A stretch of 64,000 bases of DNA from an uncultured Bacteroidales bacterium (lineage in GTDB: Bacteria > Bacteroidota > Bacteroidia > Bacteroidales > UBA932): NCBI GenBank assembly GCA_947303465.1, contig CAMYYI010000006.1:1-64000 (forward strand). The letters run 5' to 3'. The position numbers and the translations under genes were made by a program. The notes beneath the pieces are model-generated. The model had not been told where the DNA came from. It was given only the letters and a program-made list of their open reading frames with translations, and searched no databases. Shown here piece after piece: positions 40,482 to 50,184 of this stretch; position 1 is the stretch's first letter; every line of letters begins with the position of its first letter.

Positions 40482-42892
40482 CTGTAGCTGTAATGTCGTT
40501 CTGGCTGCCGTCAGCGGCTCAGTCGCATGCCAACGGGCTTGCGGTCGAGAGTGTCGATCCGGCTGCCGACGCGGCCATTATTGCCACTATGCGTGAACGC
40601 ATGGACAAGATACACCGCGAGCAGCACCGTCCTACGGTAGGTCTGGTGTTGAGCGGCGGCGGAGCCAAGGGCTCTGCCCATGTAGGCGTGCTCAAGTATC
40701 TGCAAGACAAGGAGATCCCGGTGGATGCCATATTCGGGACAAGTATGGGAGGCCTGGTCGGCGGTCTCGCTGCCCTGGGCTACAGTCCGGATTACCTCGA
40801 CTCCATCTTGCGGTCACAGGACTGGGGCGTGATGCTTACGGACAGGATAGACCGCTCCTACTATTCCTACCAGCAGAAGATGTACCGCGAGACCTATATG
40901 CTGGCTATCCCTTTCCACTATGAGGATGCGGATTTCCAGTCCCGTATAGACGAGCAGGTGCGTTATGGCAACTCTACGGACAGAGGAGACTTCGGCCGCA
41001 ATTCATTTATGAGTTCGATGCCCTCCGGATATGTTTACGGTTTCAATGTGAACAATCTGCTCTCCAGCCTTGCCGTTGGCTACGAGGACAATATGTCCTT
41101 TGCCGATTTGCCGATTCCTTTCTTCTGCGTTGCTGCGGACATGGTCTCGGTAAAGTCCAAGAACTGGTCTGACGGTTCCATCAAGACCGCCATGCGTTCC
41201 ACTATGAGCATACCCGGTTTGTTCAAACCGGTAAGGACCGGAGGCATGGTGCTGGTGGATGGCGGCGTACGCAACAATTTCCCTGTGGATATCGCAAAGG
41301 CCATGGGCTGCGACATCATCATCGGCGTGAGCCTTTCAGACAAGGACTTGACTTATTCCCAGGTGAACAACCTGGTGGATATAGTAAACCGTTTCATCAC
41401 CATGCTTGGCAGTGAGTCCATGGCACAGAACAAAAAGGCCCCCGACGTTTTCATAAAGCCTGTTCTGGACGGTTATAACATGCTGAGTTTCAATCCTGTG
41501 GCGATAGATACCATGATACACCGCGGCTACTTGGCCGCCGCACTTAAGGAAAAGGAGCTGGACGGCATAAAGAGCATGATGAAAGACGCCAAGCCTTATC
41601 TTAATTCCAGACAGGCGACCGACATCAGCCATACTCCGGTCAAGATATACGCCATAGAGTTCCGTGGGCTCACCAATGCAGAGTCCCGCCAGATGCACAG
41701 GAAAATCAGGTTCAAGGCCGGGTCGTATGTGGACAAGACGGAGATGGACAGGATAATGTCCGTAATAGAGGCTACTGGCTGCTTCTCAACGGTTACTTAC
41801 AGCGTTCTGGGTACGGAAGAGCCATACAAGCTTGTTTTCGACTGTGAGAAAGGACCCGTCCACCAGGTGGGCGTAGGTTTGCGCTTCGATACGGAGGAGT
41901 GGGGCGCCATGGCTTTCAACCTGGGACTGAACGCCCATAAGTTGAGCGGAGTTAAACTGGATCTCAATGCCAAAGTGGGACGTGTCCAGTCCCTTGAGGC
42001 AAGGGTGGCCATGGACCTCAGTTGGCTGCCTACCTTGAACCTGGACGCCAGTGTCAGCAATCTTTCCGCATCGGTTGCAGACAATAAAACCGATCCATTG
42101 GAAGAAGCGCGCTGGGGCGGGTACCGCGCCAGGCTGTATTTATCCAACATAAACTGGAGGCGCGTGGATATCAATGCAGGAGCCCAGTACCGCTATGCCG
42201 CCCTGTCTCCAAAGAGTTCCTTCGGAAAGGACTTATTCGTTGATTATCCGGCACTTACCAAAGGTGCTTATGCCGGACTGTTCGCCAACGGTACACTATA
42301 CACTTTCGATCGTTCATATTATCCTTCCAAGGGTTTCAAACTTACTTTCGGAGGGAATTATGATTTCTTCAAAAGCGGCTTTACGGACTTTGAACCGCTT
42401 ATGACAGGCTACTTTGATTTCAATACAGTGGTACGCCTGGGCAATCATTTCGCCCTGACCCCGGAACTCCATCTCAGGACCGTTCTCAAATACGATTTCC
42501 AGCCGGACACTTATGATTATGCAGATTCCAGAACCTCCATCCTGCATCACAACTACGTGGGCGGCGTCATCCCCGGCCGTTACATTGAAGGGCAGATACC
42601 CTTCATCGGTTTTGGGAACGCATATATGGCAGGGCCTATGGTAGGGGTTGGGCAGCTTGGTCTGAGGTACGACTACAGGAATCTGTTCATTACGCTTACG
42701 GGAGGCGTCCTGAAGGAGGCATATGCATATAATACCATCTTTAGCCTTGACGGTGTTTTACCCGGGGCGGGTGCGGAAATAGCCTATGTTACCCCTGTGG
42801 GCCCGCTGAAGTTACTGGGAACATGGTGTCCTCGCGGCAGATCTTTTTCTGAAGACTCCGGCCTTTACATCTCGTTTGGTTTTGATTTCTGA
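40409..42892 (+). CDS. patatin-like phospholipase with POTRA/outer-membrane barrel (PlpD-like)
   Basis: GLVLSGGGAKGSAHVGVLKYL, GTSMG, DGGVRNNFP; C-terminal BamA/surface-antigen-like strands. Start uncertain (40409 or 40493). Confidence 0.82.
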   Translation: MYNQGFQRRGYSRSLRNACRTALIAVAVMSFWLPSAAQSHANGLAVESVDPAADAAIIATMRERMDKIHREQHRPTVGLVLSGGGAKGSAHVGVLKYLQDKEIPVDAIFGTSMGGLVGGLAALGYSPDYLDSILRSQDWGVMLTDRIDRSYYSYQQKMYRETYMLAIPFHYEDADFQSRIDEQVRYGNSTDRGDFGRNSFMSSMPSGYVYGFNVNNLLSSLAVGYEDNMSFADLPIPFFCVAADMVSVKSKNWSDGSIKTAMRSTMSIPGLFKPVRTGGMVLVDGGVRNNFPVDIAKAMGCDIIIGVSLSDKDLTYSQVNNLVDIVNRFITMLGSESMAQNKKAPDVFIKPVLDGYNMLSFNPVAIDTMIHRGYLAAALKEKELDGIKSMMKDAKPYLNSRQATDISHTPVKIYAIEFRGLTNAESRQMHRKIRFKAGSYVDKTEMDRIMSVIEATGCFSTVTYSVLGTEEPYKLVFDCEKGPVHQVGVGLRFDTEEWGAMAFNLGLNAHKLSGVKLDLNAKVGRVQSLEARVAMDLSWLPTLNLDASVSNLSASVADNKTDPLEEARWGGYRARLYLSNINWRRVDINAGAQYRYAALSPKSSFGKDLFVDYPALTKGAYAGLFANGTLYTFDRSYYPSKGFKLTFGGNYDFFKSGFTDFEPLMTGYFDFNTVVRLGNHFALTPELHLRTVLKYDFQPDTYDYADSRTSILHHNYVGGVIPGRYIEGQIPFIGFGNAYMAGPMVGVGQLGLRYDYRNLFITLTGGVLKEAYAYNTIFSLDGVLPGAGAEIAYVTPVGPLKLLGTWCPRGRSFSEDSGLYISFGFDF

Positions 42893-42893
42893 T

Positions 42894-43337
42894 ATGAGTC
42901 CGGAACAGAAGAAAGTACTTGAGCGCCTTGAGGCGCAGTGCTCCAAGAGGGAGTACTGCGCAGAGGATGTACGACTCAAGGCTTTCAAGGCTCTGGATGG
43001 AGACGTGGCAGGAGCGGCCGAGGTCGTGGAAAGCCTGGTGCACGACAAGTTCGTGGACGACCTGCGCTATGCAGGGGCTTTCGCCCGCGAGAAGGCTTCC
43101 CTTACCGGATGGGGCCCTGTAAAGATACGCTATGCCCTCAGGGCCAAGAAGATAGCGTCGGAAATAATAGACGAGGCTCTTTCCGGGATAGACGAGGACA
43201 AGGCGGCGGACAAGCTGGCCAGGCTTATAGAAGCCAGGCGCAGAAGCCTGGAAGGCGACCCTCAGCTCAAGTTGAAGCTCATACGCTTCGCGCTTTCCAG
43301 AGGATATGAGTATGATGCGATAAAGGACTATATTTAA
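42894..43337 (+). CDS. recX: RecX family regulatory protein
   Basis: LVHDKFVDDLRYAGAFAREKASLTGWGPVKIRYALRAKKIASEIIDEAL. Confidence 0.82.
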   Translation: MSPEQKKVLERLEAQCSKREYCAEDVRLKAFKALDGDVAGAAEVVESLVHDKFVDDLRYAGAFAREKASLTGWGPVKIRYALRAKKIASEIIDEALSGIDEDKAADKLARLIEARRRSLEGDPQLKLKLIRFALSRGYEYDAIKDYI

Positions 43338-43792
43338 TGGGAGACAGGCCGGTAATACATCTTTATACGGACGGGGCTGCAAGCGGCAATCCCGGCCCCG
43401 GCGGCTGGGGCGCAGTGTTGTGCTGCGGCAGTCTCCGCAAGGAGATGAGCGGCGGCTATTCGCTTACTACCAACAACCGCATGGAACTGCTGGCCGTAAT
43501 AAAGGGCCTGGAAGCCATACGCTGGAAAGGCGCCAAGGTGGAAATATGGAGCGATTCCCAGTACGTGGTCAACACTGTTACCCAGGGCTGGAAACGCAAG
43601 AAAAACGGAGACCTGTGGGAACGCTACGATGTCCTTTCACGCGACTTCTCATTAAAGTTTCATTGGATAAAAGGCCATGCCGGGCATTCGGAGAACGAGC
43701 GCTGCGACAGGCTTGCAGTTGAGGCTTACTCTTTGCCCGGACTGCCTCCCGATACAGGATATGAAGAATCAACAGAGAATAAATTGATATAA
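43337..43792 (+). CDS. rnhA: ribonuclease HI
   Basis: LYTDGAASGNPGPGGWGAVL; MELLAVIKGLEAI; DSQYVVNTVTQGW; WIKGHAGHSENERCD. Confidence 0.96.
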   Translation: MGDRPVIHLYTDGAASGNPGPGGWGAVLCCGSLRKEMSGGYSLTTNNRMELLAVIKGLEAIRWKGAKVEIWSDSQYVVNTVTQGWKRKKNGDLWERYDVLSRDFSLKFHWIKGHAGHSENERCDRLAVEAYSLPGLPPDTGYEESTENKLI

Positions 43793-43793
43793 A

Positions 43794-44885
43794 ATGCAGA
43801 AAAGAAAACCCATAGTAGGAATCACCCAGGGAGATTCCAACGGCATAGGATACGAAGTTATCATCAAAGCTCTTTCCGACCCCAGAGTTCTGGAGTTCTT
43901 CACTCCGGTGGTTTACGGCTCTTCCAAGCTCTTTGGCTTCTACCGGAAGAGCGTGCCGGAAATAGAGCAGATGGACAGCAATGTGATTAATGCGGCTGAA
44001 GAGGCCAAACCTAAGCGCATCAATGTACTCAACTGCTTGCCGGACAATGTGTTTGCCGAGCCTGGCCAGGCTACGCCTGATTCTGCCCGAGCCGCCATCA
44101 CCGCCCTTTACAGGGCAGTGGAAGACATCAAGGCTGGCAAGATCGACGTGCTGGTCACGGGTCCCATAAACAAGAAGGCCATGTCCGGTCAGGGCTTCGG
44201 TTTCCCCGGACACACCGAATACCTTCAGCAGCAGTTTGGGGTGAAGGATGTGACCATGCTCATGACCAGCCACAGGCTGCGCCTTGGAGTGGTAACCGGT
44301 CATATCCCTCTTAAAGACGTCACCGGCTCCATTAACAAAGACAAGATACTCAGCAAGCTGAGACTGATGACCAAATCCCTCAAGGAGGATTTCTGCATCG
44401 ACCAGCCGCGTATAGCCGTGCTCAGTCTCAATCCCCACAGCGGCGACGGCGGACTCCTCGGCACGGAAGAGCAGGACATCATTATCCCGGCCATAGAGGA
44501 GGCTTGTGCGGAAGGTATCCTGGCATTCGGCCCTTATTCTCCGGACGGATTCTTCGGACTCGGCCACTATGAGAAGTTCGACGCCACCCTTGCCATGTAC
44601 CACGACCAGGGTCTTGCGCCGTTCAAGGCTTTGTCTTTTGAAGACGGTGTCAATTTCACTGCCGGGCTTCCGATAGTGCGAACCTCTCCTGACCATGGCA
44701 CCGCATTCGAACTTGCGGGTCGCGACGAGGCCGATCCCCAGTCCATGCGCTCCGCGATATTCACGGCGGTAGATATTTTCAATGCCCGTATGGATTATGC
44801 TGAGTTGCAGGAGGGGAAGATGGAAGAGCGTCACCTGGAAGGCACCGAGCGGCGTGAGCGCAACGGCCGGCCTCAAATAGCGTAA
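43794..44885 (+). CDS. pdxA: 4-hydroxythreonine-4-phosphate dehydrogenase
   Basis: GITQGDSNGIGYEVIIKAL; GHTEYLQQQFG; MYHDQGLAPFKAL; RTSPDHGTAFELAGRDEAD. Confidence 0.95.
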   Translation: MQKRKPIVGITQGDSNGIGYEVIIKALSDPRVLEFFTPVVYGSSKLFGFYRKSVPEIEQMDSNVINAAEEAKPKRINVLNCLPDNVFAEPGQATPDSARAAITALYRAVEDIKAGKIDVLVTGPINKKAMSGQGFGFPGHTEYLQQQFGVKDVTMLMTSHRLRLGVVTGHIPLKDVTGSINKDKILSKLRLMTKSLKEDFCIDQPRIAVLSLNPHSGDGGLLGTEEQDIIIPAIEEACAEGILAFGPYSPDGFFGLGHYEKFDATLAMYHDQGLAPFKALSFEDGVNFTAGLPIVRTSPDHGTAFELAGRDEADPQSMRSAIFTAVDIFNARMDYAELQEGKMEERHLEGTERRERNGRPQIA

Positions 44886-44887
44886 GG

Positions 44888-45547
44888 ATGATACGCAAGC
44901 TGTTTGCAGTTCTCGCAGCCGCGTGCCTGTGCCTGTCTGCCCAGGCACAGTTCGATGTGCGTGTGAGGGACTGGGTGCAGGATGACCTTCGCAAAGGGGC
45001 GCCTTTCTACGATATAGGCAGCGTCACCCGTTTCGTGCCTCCTGTAATGCACATGGGGCTGGGGCTTGCCGGAGTTCCTTCAAAGCATGCTCTTCTGGAC
45101 AGGACCATAGAAGAGACCATCGCCTACACCTGCTCCCTGTCGGCCGGTTACCTGTTGAAATATACCGTACATCGTATGCGTCCGGATGGAAGTGACGACC
45201 GTTCTTTCCCTTCCGGGCATTCGGTTTTTGCTTTTACCGGAGCTGAACTTACCCGCATGGATTACGGCTGGGGATGGGGAGGAGGCGCTTATGCCTTGGC
45301 TGTATTTACCGGGGCTGAACGGCTGTGGGGAGACAAGCATTGGCTTACGGACGTTCTTGCCGGTGCAGGAATCGGCATACTCTCCGCGCACGTCGGCGCC
45401 TGGCTGCTCGAACCGGTTAAAGATCTCTTCGGAATCCCTACTCTCGACTGGGACGGCTTTGGAACGGGAAAGGCTTCTGTTTCTTTCGCCCCTGTCGCCG
45501 ATCCTTTCACTAACAGCTATTACGCTACTCTCGCAGTGACGTTCTGA
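44888..45547 (+). CDS. PAP2-family phosphatase
   Basis: KYTVHRMRPDGSDDRSFPSGHSVFAFTGAEL...GDKHWLTDVLAGAGIG. Confidence 0.88.
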   Translation: MIRKLFAVLAAACLCLSAQAQFDVRVRDWVQDDLRKGAPFYDIGSVTRFVPPVMHMGLGLAGVPSKHALLDRTIEETIAYTCSLSAGYLLKYTVHRMRPDGSDDRSFPSGHSVFAFTGAELTRMDYGWGWGGGAYALAVFTGAERLWGDKHWLTDVLAGAGIGILSAHVGAWLLEPVKDLFGIPTLDWDGFGTGKASVSFAPVADPFTNSYYATLAVTF

Positions 45548-45653
45548 GGGCACTGTCTCCCGGAACGTCGCAGCGCGACCCCTCCCTGAAGGGCCCCTCC
45601 CTCTTACACAGCCGAGGGTGGCATGGTTCCCGGAGACAGTACCCCCTCAGAAC
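45540..45653. repeat. inverted-repeat element (about 21-23 bp imperfect arms) enclosing GGGAGGGGCCC-type sequence
   Basis: CGTTCTGAGGGCACTGTCTCC at 45540-45560 and GGAGACAGTACCCCCTCAGAACG at 45632-45654 pair except for a short bulge. Confidence 0.75.
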
Positions 45654-45661
45654 GACAAGCT

Positions 45662-45700
45662 CCTGTCATTCTGAGCGAAGCGGAGAATCTGCTCCTTCTT
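45662..45700. repeat. REP-like TGTCATTCTGAGCGAAGCGGAGAATCT motif
   Basis: Similar sequence lies in the ClpN CDS at 3801-3866 and, more distantly, near 27985-28013. Confidence 0.6.
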
Positions 45701-46901
45701 ACTCCGTATAGAATCGGATTATCCGTTCTATGGCCCTCTGGCAGACGGGACAGAAGCCGGGAGCGGAGTTGGTCTTCATACGGCAGTCTTTGCATCCGCG
45801 CCATACCCCCTTGCTCTTATAGCCGCCTCCCTCATAAACGCCCACTCCGTCGCGCCCCAACATATCCTCCCACTTGCTGCCGAAATCGAACATCGTGGTG
45901 AGATTCTGCTCCCATGGCTCGCAGTCGGGGTGATAATAGTCGCTGTACATGTCGTCGTAGTAGTACTCGTCGGCCAGCCCGGCAAAACTGTGCCCGAACT
46001 CATGTGCCACCACCGGCTCGAATTGGGCGTGATGTGCCGTTGTAAGGGTGTAGGAATTGTAAATCCCGCCGCCGCCGTAGTTGTCAGTATTCGCCAGGAT
46101 GACGATATGCTCGTACGGGATACCCGCCAGCGCGTCATGCAGGTCCTTTACATGCAGCGTGGTAAGGTAGCGGTCCATATAGAAGGTGTTGAAGTGGGAA
46201 TGCAGAGGCGTATCCAGCCAGAGGCCTTTTCCCGGGATGCTCACCCCGCTGGAGGCTGACACCAGCCCGGCCGCGCGGAAGTTGAACCTGTCTTTCAGAT
46301 GCTTGAAGGGTTCGTGTGCCAGTATGGAATTCATCGCCTTGCGTGCATCTGAATAGAAAAACTCCATTTCAGAGGCCGTATAGCCTTCAGCCACTATGAC
46401 CACGTCTATGCATTTCTCCGCTGGTCCGCTGATAAGCAGGTCCCGTGACGGAGTGGGGGACTCCGCCGGACGTATGAGTATGTCCGAAGGATCCACGGGA
46501 TGAGTGAGCGAAGCGCTTACCCGTCCGTAGGTGTCGAACAGCTCCACGGTGACCTCTGCCTTGCTCTCCGGCATAGGCACAAGGAAAACGTTTTCGAAGC
46601 TCTTGCTCATCAGGGTGGCCTCTTCCGTGCTCTGCCACTCCTGGAACAGGGAACTGAAGGACATGCGGTACAGCACCACACCCGAGGTGTCCCGGACAGT
46701 TACCTGTCCGTTTCCCTTCAGCGGCAGTTCATCCATGTGGGAGCGGCGGCCAGCCCACCCTTCCAGGCTGCGCAGCTCGCTGAGCGCTATGCCTGAATGG
46801 CTGCTGTCGCCATGAAAGATATAGTCCAGGCGGAGAGTCTTGTCCTGGGCTGCAAGAAGTGCGGGAAACAGGACGCAGAGGGTAAAAAATAATCTCTTCA
46901 T
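45699..46901 (-). CDS. M64 (IgA peptidase) family metallopeptidase
   Basis: Signal peptide; IDVVIVAEGYTASEMEFFYSDA; HEFGHSFAGLADEYY; Cys-rich C-terminus. Confidence 0.9.
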   Translation of the reverse strand: MKRLFFTLCVLFPALLAAQDKTLRLDYIFHGDSSHSGIALSELRSLEGWAGRRSHMDELPLKGNGQVTVRDTSGVVLYRMSFSSLFQEWQSTEEATLMSKSFENVFLVPMPESKAEVTVELFDTYGRVSASLTHPVDPSDILIRPAESPTPSRDLLISGPAEKCIDVVIVAEGYTASEMEFFYSDARKAMNSILAHEPFKHLKDRFNFRAAGLVSASSGVSIPGKGLWLDTPLHSHFNTFYMDRYLTTLHVKDLHDALAGIPYEHIVILANTDNYGGGGIYNSYTLTTAHHAQFEPVVAHEFGHSFAGLADEYYYDDMYSDYYHPDCEPWEQNLTTMFDFGSKWEDMLGRDGVGVYEGGGYKSKGVWRGCKDCRMKTNSAPGFCPVCQRAIERIIRFYTE

Positions 46902-46959
46902 AATTGGCAAAAATACGATAAATATCGTACATTTGCACGTTTATTTAGCCACATAAGAC

Positions 46960-48375
46960 ATGCTGCACATCAATACTCGTTCAGAGTTGGTCAAATACTG
47001 CCTCGACAACCAGGTGGAGATTCTCAATTTCCATTACTGCGGTTGGGACGGGCGCCTTAAAACCCTCAATTTCGTAGTCCGCGACGAGGACCATCTGGTG
47101 AACATCCTGGAAGCAGGGGAGCGGGTGGACGGCTCCAGCCTTTTCCCCTTCGTAGAGGCCGGACGAAGCGACCTTTACGTCGTCCCCCGTTACCGCACAG
47201 CCTTCCGTAATCCCTTCTCGGACGTGCCCACAGTGGACCTGCTGTGCTCCTTCTTCAACCGTGACGGCGAGCCTTTCGAGAGCTCCCCGGAGTATGTGCT
47301 CCATAAGGCGCATCAGGTCTTCAAGGAGCAGACCGGTCTGGAGATGCAGACCATGGGCGAGCTGGAGTATTATATCATAGCCGAGGACGACGGCATGTAT
47401 CCCATCGCAGACCAGAAGGGATATCACGAAAGCGCCCCGTTCAACAAGTTCGCCGACTTCCGGGTAGAGGCTGTAAGGCTCATCACCCAGGCGGGCGGTA
47501 TGGTTAAGTATGCCCACAGCGAGGTAGGCAACTTCCGCATGGACGGCAAGGTTTACGAGCAAAACGAGATAGAGTTCCTGCCGGTTGATATAGAAGAGGC
47601 CGCAGAGCAGCTCATTGTGGCCAAGTGGATCATGCGCCAGCTGGCTTACGATTACGGAGTTACCATTACCTTCGCCCCCAAGATTACCGCCGGCAAGGCA
47701 GGTTCCGGCATGCACGTGCACTGCAAGTTCACCCGGGACGGCAAGAGCGTCATGGCGGAGGGCGGCGACATTACCGATACCGTCCGCAAGGCGATAGCCG
47801 GATTTATGGATGCCGGCACTTCGCTGCCCGCATTCGGTAATCCGCATCCCCTGTCCTTCATGCGTCTGGTACCAAATCAGGAGGCCCCTACTTCGCTCTG
47901 CTGGTCGCATTCCAACCGCAGTGCGCTCGTGCGTGTGCCTCTCGGATGGACCAGCACCAGGGATATGTCGGCAATCTGCAATCCCCTCGAAACTCCCGTG
48001 GAGCGCGATTTCTCGGACAAGGCTACCTTCGAATGGCGCGCCTCCGACGCCACTGCCAACACATATCTGCTGATGGCGGCCCTGTGCTGCGCTGCCAGGC
48101 ACGGATTTGCAATGCCGGATGCTCTCCAGGTGGCCCGCAAGACCTATGTCGGACTGGGGGTAGATATACATGCGTCCGAAAACGCTGAGATTCTGCGTTC
48201 CCTTGAGCAGCTTCCCGCATCCTGCAGCGAAGCGGCCGGCGAACTGGACAAAGACCGTCTCATCTATACCGGCGACGGCGTGTTCTCGGACGCCATGATA
48301 GATTATCTCATTTCCTGCCTCCGTTCGTTTACGGAAGAAGACCTCAAGCTGGAGGATAACCTGCACCTTGCATGA
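46960..48375 (+). CDS. glnA: glutamine synthetase family protein
   Basis: 471 aa; VDGSSLFPFVEAGRSDLYVVP, GSGMHVHCKFTRDGKSV, RSALVRVPLGWTSTRDMSAICNP. Confidence 0.9.
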   Translation: MLHINTRSELVKYCLDNQVEILNFHYCGWDGRLKTLNFVVRDEDHLVNILEAGERVDGSSLFPFVEAGRSDLYVVPRYRTAFRNPFSDVPTVDLLCSFFNRDGEPFESSPEYVLHKAHQVFKEQTGLEMQTMGELEYYIIAEDDGMYPIADQKGYHESAPFNKFADFRVEAVRLITQAGGMVKYAHSEVGNFRMDGKVYEQNEIEFLPVDIEEAAEQLIVAKWIMRQLAYDYGVTITFAPKITAGKAGSGMHVHCKFTRDGKSVMAEGGDITDTVRKAIAGFMDAGTSLPAFGNPHPLSFMRLVPNQEAPTSLCWSHSNRSALVRVPLGWTSTRDMSAICNPLETPVERDFSDKATFEWRASDATANTYLLMAALCCAARHGFAMPDALQVARKTYVGLGVDIHASENAEILRSLEQLPASCSEAAGELDKDRLIYTGDGVFSDAMIDYLISCLRSFTEEDLKLEDNLHLA

Positions 48376-48881
48376 CGATGGATAACGGGCCTCACTGGTT
48401 TGTGGCGTGTGTACGCAGCTGTCAGGAGAAGAAGGTTGCAGAGAGCCTGAGGGCTCGTTTTGTCGAGCATTACCTGCCCGTACGCAGGGAACTGCGGCAA
48501 TGGAGCGACAGGCGCAAACTGGTTGAGGCTCTGCTTGTTCCGCGTTTCATCTTCATACGCTGCCGCGATTCGGAACGGGCGGCCATACTTGCGGAGGAGC
48601 CGCGAATCTGGCGCTTCCTCTCTTATGAAGGCAACGCTGCTGTAGTGCGTGACGTGGAGATGGAGGCATTCCGCAACATGGTGGAAAAGGGAGAAAGGGA
48701 AGTGCGCTTTTCGGAGCAGCCGCCGGTCCCGGGAGACAAGGTGAGGGTGGTCAGCGGACCGCTGTCCGGCCTGGAATGCGAACTTACTGAGGTCAGCGGC
48801 AGGCGCTGCCTCGCTGTGCGACTTGGAATGATGGGTGCCGCAACAATGGATCTGGATTTGGAAACAATAGAAAAAATATAA
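48372..48881 (+). CDS. NusG-like (UpxY-type) transcription antitermination protein
   Basis: WFVACVRSCQEKKVAESLRARFVEHYLPVRRELRQWSDRRKLVEALLVPRFIFIRC; C-terminal KOW-like PPVPGDKVRVVSGPLSGLECEL. Confidence 0.85.
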   Translation: MTMDNGPHWFVACVRSCQEKKVAESLRARFVEHYLPVRRELRQWSDRRKLVEALLVPRFIFIRCRDSERAAILAEEPRIWRFLSYEGNAAVVRDVEMEAFRNMVEKGEREVRFSEQPPVPGDKVRVVSGPLSGLECELTEVSGRRCLAVRLGMMGAATMDLDLETIEKI

Positions 48882-48883
48882 TC

Positions 48884-49255
48884 ATGCAGCAGGGTATTTG
48901 GACTATAATCCTTCTGATCATCTCAAACGTATTCATGACCTTTGCCTGGTACGGGCAGCTTAAGCTTTCGGAGATGCACATAAGTACCGACTGGCCCCTG
49001 ATACTCATCATCCTGGCATCATGGGGCATAGCCTTCTTTGAATACATATTCATGATTCCCGCCAACCGCATGGGGTCGGTAATCAACGGAGGCCCTTTCA
49101 ACCTTATGCAGCTAAAGGTGATTCAGGAGGTTATCTCCCTGACAGTCTTTACTATAATAGTCTCCCTGGTGTTCAAGGGCGAACCCATACACTGGAACCA
49201 TATAGTCGCACTTTTCTGTATGGTGGCAGCTGTGTTCTTCGTCTTTCTTAAATAG
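48884..49255 (+). CDS. DMT-superfamily small membrane protein (DUF486)
   Basis: 123 aa, 4 TM; FMTFAWYGQLKLSE...SWGIAFFEYIFMIPANRMG. Confidence 0.85.
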   Translation: MQQGIWTIILLIISNVFMTFAWYGQLKLSEMHISTDWPLILIILASWGIAFFEYIFMIPANRMGSVINGGPFNLMQLKVIQEVISLTVFTIIVSLVFKGEPIHWNHIVALFCMVAAVFFVFLK

Positions 49256-50128
49256 CTATTCCGGAGAGCCGAATCCGGCTGTGGCGAAAGGAAGCGCCGT
49301 CTTGAGCGCCGCGTTCCAGTAAATCCAGTTGTGTACCCCGTCGCGTACCCGCAGCTCTGCTGGGACGTCGTGCATGCGCATTTCCGTGTAGAACCTGAAG
49401 GTCAGGTGCAGCAGGAAGTCGTCGTCTCCGCAGTCTATGAACCATTTCACGCCGCGCAGCCGCTTCAGGGTGGGCTCGCCGGCATTTGTCACGAAGTCGA
49501 TGGCGGAATGCTCGTGCACCGAACGGCAGATTATGCCAAACTTGTCTTCATCGGACAGGCTGCCCACATCGTTGTTGTCGTTGTCCAGCCAGGGGCTCAT
49601 GGCGTAGCAGCTGGAGAACATGTCTGGATGCCTCTGCGCATATACGGTGCTGCCTCCTCCACCCATGGAAAGACCCATCACGGCACGTCTGCTCTTGTCT
49701 CCACCGGCGTTGAAAGTGGACTCTGCCGAAGGCATAAGCTCATTGAAGAAAAAGTCCTCGTAGTTATGCCCCGGCATGTTGAAGTAGCCGTTCCAGGTCT
49801 GGTGCACATCCGGGCCGCCGGCGTTGGGCATTACGATTACCATTGCCGCCGCCTCGCCGTTGGCTATCAGGCTGTCCGCCACGGACTTCATGTGTCCGTT
49901 GGCTTCCCAGGCTTCGTATGTATCCGTGAGCCCGTGAAGCAGATAGACTATGGGGTAGGGCGTTTCACGTTCCCGGTCGAATCCGGCAGGGAGGTAAACG
50001 TTATAGGGAACATCTTCCCCGAGTATATCGCTGTGAATTGAGCAGGTGCGCAGTTCTCCGGAAGCCGCCGGCCGCACGCATGCTGTCAGACAGGAAAGCA
50101 GGAGCGCCATGAGCAGGATTTTCTTCAT
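49256..50128 (-). CDS. lipoprotein alpha/beta-hydrolase, esterase-D/feruloyl-esterase-like
   Basis: Lipobox LLSCLTACV; YPIVYLLHGLTDTYEAW; GLSMGGGGS; C-terminal HNWIYW. Confidence 0.88.
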   Translation of the reverse strand: MKKILLMALLLSCLTACVRPAASGELRTCSIHSDILGEDVPYNVYLPAGFDRERETPYPIVYLLHGLTDTYEAWEANGHMKSVADSLIANGEAAAMVIVMPNAGGPDVHQTWNGYFNMPGHNYEDFFFNELMPSAESTFNAGGDKSRRAVMGLSMGGGGSTVYAQRHPDMFSSCYAMSPWLDNDNNDVGSLSDEDKFGIICRSVHEHSAIDFVTNAGEPTLKRLRGVKWFIDCGDDDFLLHLTFRFYTEMRMHDVPAELRVRDGVHNWIYWNAALKTALPFATAGFGSPE

Positions 50129-50184
50129 AAAGGACGTTTTTTGGTCCCACTAATATACGAATAAATTGTATATTTGTGTCCGCT

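Noticed and set aside
46430-46535. CGCTTCGCTCACTCATCCC segment in the M64 gene resembling the 27.98 kb repeat
   Set aside because: The encoded VSASLTHPVDPSDILIRP matches what I recall as normal M64 N-terminal sequence, so a repeat insertion is not needed.
46981-48366. 461-aa minus-strand ORF opposite glnA
   Set aside because: Shadow ORF; glnA motifs on the plus strand explain the region.
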